Below, piece by piece: positions 21,172 through 26,148 of a DNA stretch of 26,148 nucleotides; within the stretch, counting starts at the first letter, position 1; every line of letters begins with the position of its first letter. The translations under genes were made by a program, and so were the position numbers. Location of the stretch: positions 1 to 26,148 of the forward strand of contig DASXRU010000125.1 in assembly GCA_036506395.1 (NCBI GenBank), read 5' to 3'. Below the pieces are notes generated by a model that searched no databases, was not told where the DNA came from, and saw only the letters and a list, made by a program, of their open reading frames with translations. The DNA is from DASXRU01 sp036506395. GTDB lineage: Bacteria; Acidobacteriota; Blastocatellia; Pyrinomonadales; Pyrinomonadaceae.

Positions 21172-23160
21172 TCACGCCATCTGCAGCTCGCGCTCGCGCA
21201 AATACTTGATGCGATCGCGAAGCTCAGCGGCGCGCTCAAACTCAAATCGTTTGGCGTGTTCCCGCATTTCCATTTCCAGTCGCGTGATTGTCGCGTCGAT
21301 GTTGTCGCGGGTGTACTCTTCAAACTCTTCCAGATTAAGCGGCACCTTAAAGTAATCAGCTTCGGAGGCGCTGATAAGCGTGCTTTCGATCGGCTTAATT
21401 ATCGTCTGGGGCGTAATACCGTGCTCGCGATTGTAAACTTCCTGCAGGGCGCGGCGGCGCTGTGTCTCGTCAATGGCCCGTTTCATCGAGTCGGTCATGC
21501 GATCCGCATAAAGGATTGCTTTGCCTTTTGAATTCCGCGCAGCGCGACCGATGGTTTGAATTAATGACTGCTCGGAACGCAGGAATCCCTCCTTGTCCGC
21601 GTCCAGAATCGCGACCAGTGAAACTTCCGGAAGGTCCAAACCTTCGCGCAGCAAATTGATCCCAACTAAGACGTCGAACTCGCCGCGGCGCAAATCGCGC
21701 AGAATCTTTATGCGCTCCAGCGTTTCAATGTCCGAGTGCAAATAGCGCACTCGGACGTCCACTTCAGTGAAGTATTCTGTCAAATCCTCGGACATTCGTT
21801 TCGTCAGCGTTGTGACCAGGACGCGCTCATTTCGCTCCGCACGCAGGCGACACTCCTCCAGCAGATGATCGATCTGGCCTTTGACGGGCCGTACTTCCAC
21901 CTCCGGATCCATCAGGCCGGTGGGGCGAATAATCTGTTCGATGACTTCGCCGCCGGATTTCGTAAGCTCGTATGGGCCGGGCGTAGCGGACACATAGATA
22001 AGCTGGCCCATGCGCGCTTCAAACTCGTGAAAGTTCAGCGGGCGATTGTCCATGGCCGAAGGCAGGCGAAATCCATATTCGACCAGCGTCCGTTTACGGG
22101 CCTGATCGCCATTAAACATACCGCGTATCTGCGGCATGGTTTGGTGCGATTCATCAATGACTACCATGGTGTCGCGCGGCATATAGTCGAGCAACGTTGG
22201 CGGCGGCTCGCCCGGTTTCTTGCCCGTCAGGTGCCGCGAATAGTTTTCGATGCCGCGACAAAAGCCCATCTCCTTCATCATTTCCAGGTCGAACATCGTG
22301 CGCTGGTGCAGGCGCTGGGCTTCAACGAGTTTGCCTTCTTCGATCAGCCTGGGTTCCCACCACTCGAGCTCGTCACGGATGGATTTGATCGCCCCCTTGA
22401 TTGTGCTCTTCGGCATTACGTAGTGCGACTTGGGATAGATGGGAAGACGCGTGGTGTGCTTTTGCGTTACTTCACCAAGCAAAGGGTCGATGGTCGAGAT
22501 GGAATCGATCTCGTCGCCCCATAGCTCGATGCGGTATGCCTCGTCCTGATAGCTGGGGTAAATCTCCACCACGTCGCCGCGCACGCGAAATGATCCCCGT
22601 CCAAAAGTTATATCCGAACGCTCGTACTGCAACTCAACCAGACGCTGCAACAACGTGTCGCGCGTTATGCGCAGGCCGGGCTCAACAAAAAGCAGCATCC
22701 CGTAATAGGCGTCCGGATCTCCCAGCCCGTAAATGCAGGACACACTGGCAACCACAATCACGTCACGGCGTTCGAATAGAGCGCGAGTTGCCGACATGCG
22801 CAGGCGATCGATCTCTTCATTGATGGTCGCTTCCTTCTCGATGTAGGTATCTGAAGCAGGAACGTAAGCCTCCGGCTGGTAGTAGTCGTAATAAGAGACA
22901 AAGTACTCGACCGCATTTTCCGGGAAGAGAGACTTGAATTCCTGGTAGAGTTGGGCGGCAAGGGTCTTGTTGTGCGCGATGACTAACGTTGGCCGCTGCG
23001 CTTTCTGAATTACGCTGGCGACGGTAAAGGTCTTGCCGCTGCCAGTGATGCCAAGCAGCACCTGGTCCTTTACTCCATCGCGCAGGCCACGAAAGAGGGC
23101 ATCGATTGCCTGGGGCTGATCGCCCTGCGGCTGGTATTCCGACTGCAATTTGAAAGGCAT
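21172..23160 (-). CDS. uvrB: UvrABC system protein B
   Basis: Damage-verifying helicase-like subunit of nucleotide excision repair. The protein has 662 residues, a normal length. Walker A is GITGSGKT at 37-44. The damage-probing beta-hairpin follows (YFVSYYDYYQPEAYVP, ASDTYIEKEATINEEIDRLR). Then come the DEAD-like VVIDESHQT, VSATPGPYEL, the helicase motifs NLLREGLDLPEVSL and IQTIGRAARN, and the UVR domain at about 620-660 (EMREHAKRFEFERAAELRDR) that contacts UvrC. The ATG at 23160 gives the family start PFKLQSEYQPQGDQPQAI. No Shine-Dalgarno is visible; a heptamer array begins 7 nt upstream. It follows the HEAT operon terminator, so a promoter probably lies within 23196-23270. Confidence 0.98.
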   Translation of the reverse strand: MPFKLQSEYQPQGDQPQAIDALFRGLRDGVKDQVLLGITGSGKTFTVASVIQKAQRPTLVIAHNKTLAAQLYQEFKSLFPENAVEYFVSYYDYYQPEAYVPASDTYIEKEATINEEIDRLRMSATRALFERRDVIVVASVSCIYGLGDPDAYYGMLLFVEPGLRITRDTLLQRLVELQYERSDITFGRGSFRVRGDVVEIYPSYQDEAYRIELWGDEIDSISTIDPLLGEVTQKHTTRLPIYPKSHYVMPKSTIKGAIKSIRDELEWWEPRLIEEGKLVEAQRLHQRTMFDLEMMKEMGFCRGIENYSRHLTGKKPGEPPPTLLDYMPRDTMVVIDESHQTMPQIRGMFNGDQARKRTLVEYGFRLPSAMDNRPLNFHEFEARMGQLIYVSATPGPYELTKSGGEVIEQIIRPTGLMDPEVEVRPVKGQIDHLLEECRLRAERNERVLVTTLTKRMSEDLTEYFTEVDVRVRYLHSDIETLERIKILRDLRRGEFDVLVGINLLREGLDLPEVSLVAILDADKEGFLRSEQSLIQTIGRAARNSKGKAILYADRMTDSMKRAIDETQRRRALQEVYNREHGITPQTIIKPIESTLISASEADYFKVPLNLEEFEEYTRDNIDATITRLEMEMREHAKRFEFERAAELRDRIKYLRERELQMA

Positions 23161-23167
23161 CTGTATA

Positions 23168-23195
23168 AATAGTAAATCGTAATTCGTGAATAGAC
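23168..23195. repeat. Heptamer array upstream of uvrB
   Basis: Four in-phase 7-bp units: AATAGTA, AATCGTA, ATTCGTG, AATAGAC. The array starts 7 nt from the uvrB start codon. The unit type is the same as upstream of aroC. Confidence 0.75.
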
Positions 23196-23270
23196 AAAAT
23201 GGGCGGAATTGGCGCCAGGAAAACTGTGGGACGCTTCCGGCCTCGCATTGGAGGGCGAATGGCCGACTCT

Positions 23271-23315
23271 AAAAGAAAATCGTGAATGGAAACTATCGGT
23301 CTCCATCCACGATTT
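23271..23315 (-). terminator. Intrinsic terminator after the HEAT-repeat operon
   Basis: On the minus strand a 14-bp stem (AAATCGTGGATGGA with TCCATTCACGATTT, 13 of 14 paired) has an 11-nt loop and is followed by a TTTTCTTTT tract at 23271-23279. It lies about 65 bp after the stop of the HEAT gene at 23380 and before uvrB, the expected place for a terminator. Confidence 0.7.
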
Positions 23316-23352
23316 GTTCGCACGTTGTCGGTTAGCTAAAGAATCAGCACTT

Positions 23353-23387
23353 CATAGTCCACCGTTTACGGTTTAAGGTTCACCGTT
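23353..23387. repeat. Heptamer array overlapping the stop codon of the HEAT-repeat gene
   Basis: Five in-phase 7-bp units on the plus strand: CATAGTC, CACCGTT, TACGGTT, TAAGGTT, CACCGTT. The array covers the TGA stop (23380-23382) and at least the last two sense codons of the gene above it, so it probably supplied the C-terminal residues. Confidence 0.75.
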
Positions 23388-25401
23388 TTACCGGAACAGG
23401 ACCACTCCCCGTACCCTGACTGCTTATCTGATAGATTGCTTCCATGACTGAGGACCTTACTTCCGGCGGCAACGATCCGCGCACAGCCAGGCGACGGAAC
23501 GCAGGGAGTATTTCGTGCTGGCCACTCAAAGCAAGTAGCTTGACGACGGCAAGTCGCACTTCGATATTCGAATGTTCTTCAATTGCGCGCAGCAGCGGCT
23601 GAACTTCGCCCGCCTTCGACATCAGAAACAGGAGCGAGAATGCGTCATAGGTTTTCTCGCGACTCTCGCCAGTCAAATGGCTGATGGCTTCACTAGCAAG
23701 CCCGGACGACGCAATGGCGGAGCCAATTCGGCGGCGACGTTCAGCCGGCGCTTCGCGCAATGCGCGGGTAAATGCCGCCGCGCGATCAGCCTGGAAGCTG
23801 AACAATGCTCGAGCCGCAGCACTGCGAACCTCTTCGGCTGGATCGTCGAACGCGGTGGAGATATGGGTGAATGCATCTTCACCACCAAGGCGCGGCAGTT
23901 CCGCGACGGCCGCACAACGCTCGCTGACGTTCTCGCTGCCAAGCCGCTCAAGAGTGGTGTTGGGCATAGCGGGTATGGCGGACATCGCCTGATCGACTGA
24001 GGACGCGACGTCCTCTCCGAAGAAATGAAAATCGCCCTTCTCATCTTCGACGAGCGCGCTGGAATGCAGTTGCAAGCCCTTTGGCTCAAACTCCTTATAT
24101 TCTATGAACGTGCCTTCTGATTCGCTTTCCATGCCCGGTATGTCAGGCAAAGTCAGAGGCGTTGCGCTACTAGCTTCCAGCCTTGCATCATCGTGCTCAT
24201 TTAAGTCGACTTGAAACCATTCCGGCCCGTCCCGGCGGACTGACGCTTCAGCTTGTTGTCTGGCTTGTTCTTCAAGATGGCGCCGCTCTTCTTCCAGAGC
24301 GCGCAGCCGCGCCTCGTGCTCCGCCCGTTGGGCATCTTCTTCCGCTTTCAGGCGAGCCTGTTCTTCGGCTCGCTGACGAGCTTCGTCTGCTGCTGCCCTC
24401 CGACTGGCTGCTGCTTCTTCCCGGCGACGTGCTTCAGCACTACCATAACTTTCCTGTTCGGCGCGCAACCGAGCGATCTTTTCCCGGATGGTCATGATCC
24501 TGGCCTGCGTGCGGTTGCGGCTGGCTTCGTCCTCCGCTTTGATCCGGCTTTCGACTTCAAGCCTTTGCCGCTCGGCTTCAGCAAGTTGCTGCTTAGCGTG
24601 CTCGTCAGCCAGTCTCTGATTTTCCATCTCTGCTCGCCAGCGCTCGTCTTCTGCCTGCCAACGTGCCGTTACTTCAGCCCGACGGCTAACTTCCTGGGCC
24701 CGCAAGCTTGAAAGCTGTTCTTCGACTTTCCTAATCTCTTCCTCGGAGCGCCTTCGCGCAATCTCCTCCTCAGCGTGCCGGCGCGCTTCAAGTTGGGCAA
24801 CCCTGCGCTCCTCTTCGGCGCGATGAAGGTCAGCCTCCTCCGCCGCCTTCTTTCGGGCGGCCGCTGCTGCTTGCCAGCGCTCTTCGTCGGCCAAACGCAT
24901 TGCCTCGCGTTCAGCACGTCGGGACTCTTCCTCAAACGGCAAGCGCGCGGCTTCTTCGTCAAGCCGCTTGATTTCGTCGGCTACGCGCTGACGCCCTTCT
25001 ACTTCTGCTCGGCGCGCTTCCTGTTCTGCACGCAAGCGGGCCGCCTCTTGTTCCAGACCGCGGATCTTTTCTTCAATACTTTCGGTTGGGCTTTGCACAG
25101 GATTCGGCGCAATACTTTGAATCGGACTTTGCACGGGAATTGGAGCTGGAGTGGCAACCTCATAAGGAGCGACTGAACGTGTTTCCGACGCGGACGGCTC
25201 GTGGACCAAACCAACTTCCGGTGCCGGCTTCTCTGTGACCGTTAGAATTGCCAGCAACTCCTTCTTATGCGCGGCCAGCGCGGTGCGCAGATCCGGCGTC
25301 AGCGCACCCTTGGGAGCATCCACGACCAGACGATCAGTTCCAGAAGCCTTCACCACCACACCTGCCTGGCGCAGCTCGGAAAGCAAGTTATAGGCGGTCA
25401 T
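23380..25401 (-). CDS. TubC-like docking domain, coiled-coil and HEAT-repeat protein
   Basis: The protein has 673 residues. Residues 1-53 resemble the TubC N-terminal docking domain of NRPS/PKS subunits: NLLSELRQAGVVV, then DRLVVDAPKGALTPDLRTAL and AHKKELLAIL. A Pro/Ser linker (about 54-107) has a doubled PVQSP/PIQSI motif. Residues about 108-392 are a very long charged helix rich in Arg, Glu and Ala (probable coiled coil or single alpha-helix). An acidic linker runs to about 475, and HEAT-like repeats follow at about 480-663 (DDPAEEVRSAAARALFSF; NIEVRLAVVKLLALSG). There is no signal peptide, so it is probably cytoplasmic, and no enzyme motif. The start overlaps the upstream HEAT gene by 4 bp (ATGA). 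Role unknown; an adaptor or scaffold is the best guess. The TubC match is from pattern memory. Confidence 0.82.
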   Translation of the reverse strand: MTAYNLLSELRQAGVVVKASGTDRLVVDAPKGALTPDLRTALAAHKKELLAILTVTEKPAPEVGLVHEPSASETRSVAPYEVATPAPIPVQSPIQSIAPNPVQSPTESIEEKIRGLEQEAARLRAEQEARRAEVEGRQRVADEIKRLDEEAARLPFEEESRRAEREAMRLADEERWQAAAAARKKAAEEADLHRAEEERRVAQLEARRHAEEEIARRRSEEEIRKVEEQLSSLRAQEVSRRAEVTARWQAEDERWRAEMENQRLADEHAKQQLAEAERQRLEVESRIKAEDEASRNRTQARIMTIREKIARLRAEQESYGSAEARRREEAAASRRAAADEARQRAEEQARLKAEEDAQRAEHEARLRALEEERRHLEEQARQQAEASVRRDGPEWFQVDLNEHDDARLEASSATPLTLPDIPGMESESEGTFIEYKEFEPKGLQLHSSALVEDEKGDFHFFGEDVASSVDQAMSAIPAMPNTTLERLGSENVSERCAAVAELPRLGGEDAFTHISTAFDDPAEEVRSAAARALFSFQADRAAAFTRALREAPAERRRRIGSAIASSGLASEAISHLTGESREKTYDAFSLLFLMSKAGEVQPLLRAIEEHSNIEVRLAVVKLLALSGQHEILPAFRRLAVRGSLPPEVRSSVMEAIYQISSQGTGSGPVPVKR

Positions 25402-26148
25402 ATTTCAATCACCTCTCGGTCGGCCTCCATTGTGGCGGAGGCCATCTCCGTTGGGACAAGGCCTTTCTGCTCCGGAGTGCCCGCGGCTCTCGCCGGCTGC
25501 TCTACAATCGCGCACGCTTCTATGGCGTGCCGGATCAGCGCATGAGGAACTTTGCGATCCTTTTCCACATTTAAAAGACTGTTTAGTGGCGCAATTGCCG
25601 CGGGGTCCCTCAAGTCCGCAAGGGCTTCCACCGCGGCCCGCCGCACTTCCGAGGCTTCATCCTCAAGGGCAGCTACCAGGTGAGGGGTTGCTTCACTGTC
25701 TCTGGCGAGGGCCAATTTGCGAGCTGCCGACGCACGCTCGGCTGGGGCTTCAGCGACGCGCAGGTCTCGGGTAGCATCGTCGAAATATCCACTCTTGATG
25801 AAGGCCTCGCGAGCGCGTTCGCGGCGCTCGGGATTTCGGCCCGCCAGCGCCGAAAGAAGCTCGGTGGCAATCACTTCGCGCGCGCCGCTATCTACGGTGC
25901 CCGTGATGTCATTATCGTACCTCGCTCCCGACAGCATGCTGTTGGCCTCGGCTTGCACCCGAGCCACGTCCACTTTTTTCTCAATGACCGGCTGGGTTGA
26001 AACCGGAAGTGGAACTGAAGGCCCCGTAACAATTCGCTGCCTCGATTCTGATTGCGGTGACGCGGTTACAACCGGCGAGGCTGTTGGGGATTTGATTCCG
26101 GAGATTCGCTCAGTAGAAGCCGCGATTGGTCTGGCTTTAGCTGCTGCT
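25398..26148 (-). CDS. HEAT-repeat protein, C-terminal part (runs off the right edge)
   Basis: The frame is open to the right edge, so the start is outside the window. The visible 249 codons begin with a Pro/Ser/Thr/Val-rich linker (for example TGPSVPLPVSTQPVIEKK), then an Ala-rich helical part (VDVARVQAEANSMLSGARYD). Clear HEAT-type helices follow: REVIATELLSALAGRNPERR, then SEATPHLVAALEDEASEVRR and AAVEALADLRDPAAIAPLNS. The end is polar. HEAT repeats form a curved helical scaffold that binds proteins; no catalytic motif is seen. Its stop overlaps the next start (ATGA, 25398-25401), so the two HEAT proteins are likely made together. A GTG at 25973 could be an internal start, but the upstream part has normal codon use. 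Confidence 0.82.
   Translation of the reverse strand, partial: AAAKARPIAASTERISGIKSPTASPVVTASPQSESRQRIVTGPSVPLPVSTQPVIEKKVDVARVQAEANSMLSGARYDNDITGTVDSGAREVIATELLSALAGRNPERRERAREAFIKSGYFDDATRDLRVAEAPAERASAARKLALARDSEATPHLVAALEDEASEVRRAAVEALADLRDPAAIAPLNSLLNVEKDRKVPHALIRHAIEACAIVEQPARAAGTPEQKGLVPTEMASATMEADREVIEI

Noticed and set aside
21090..21323. 78-residue N-terminal extension of the GlcD-type oxidase
   Set aside because: It overlaps the real uvrB 3' end in another frame and includes the 42-bp repeat; it has no similarity to the oxidase family.

Overview
The window is chromosomal DNA of a GC-rich, Gram-negative-type bacterium. It is dense in housekeeping genes, and all but one lie on the minus strand. 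The junction ispE / tRNA-Gln / prs / rplY / pth / rpsF / rpsR / rplI / dnaB / alr, the outer-membrane BamD-like protein, the PASTA protein with an Asn/Ala/Gly tail, the HEAT-repeat proteins and the many short palindromic intergenic repeats together suggest Acidobacteriota, probably a Blastocatellia-type lineage. That placement is inferred from gene order and style; no database search was run.

Layout, with minus-strand transcription read from right to left. (1) 26148-23380: an overlapping pair of HEAT-repeat proteins. The second also has a TubC-type docking domain and a long charged helix, and an intrinsic terminator follows. (2) 23160-18346: uvrB (repair), a GlcD-type FAD oxidase and aroC (chorismate). 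(3) 17752-18339: the only plus-strand gene, a small outer-membrane beta-barrel, convergent with aroC and divergent from def. (4) 17487-15344: def and a PruA-type aldehyde dehydrogenase. (5) 15157-9596: fmt, rsmB (ATGA overlap), a PASTA protein, rpe and a BamD-like protein. (6) 9593-7426: a four-helix membrane protein and an exported TPR protein with overlapping ends. (7) 7395-616: ispE, tRNA-Gln(TTG), prs, L25, Pth, S6, S18, L9 and DnaB. (8) 400-1: the 5' part of alr.

Functionally, translation dominates: four ribosomal proteins, Pth, Def, Fmt, RsmB and tRNA-Gln. It is joined by replication and repair (DnaB, UvrB), envelope precursors and assembly (IspE, Alr, BamD-like, PASTA) and central metabolism (Prs, Rpe, AroC, PruA-type, GlcD-type).

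The most unusual material is between genes. Six stretches are built of degenerate 7-bp units kept in phase, and several reach into a start or stop codon. Other junctions hold long inverted repeats, palindrome clusters and a 42-bp dispersed repeat. Six genes (pth, prs, rpe, fmt, aroC, uvrB) have a repeat within about 10 nt of the start codon, and none of the six has a visible Shine-Dalgarno sequence. The most unusual protein is the TubC-like/coiled-coil/HEAT protein at 23380-25401. No phage, insertion sequence, CRISPR array or obvious defence island is visible.
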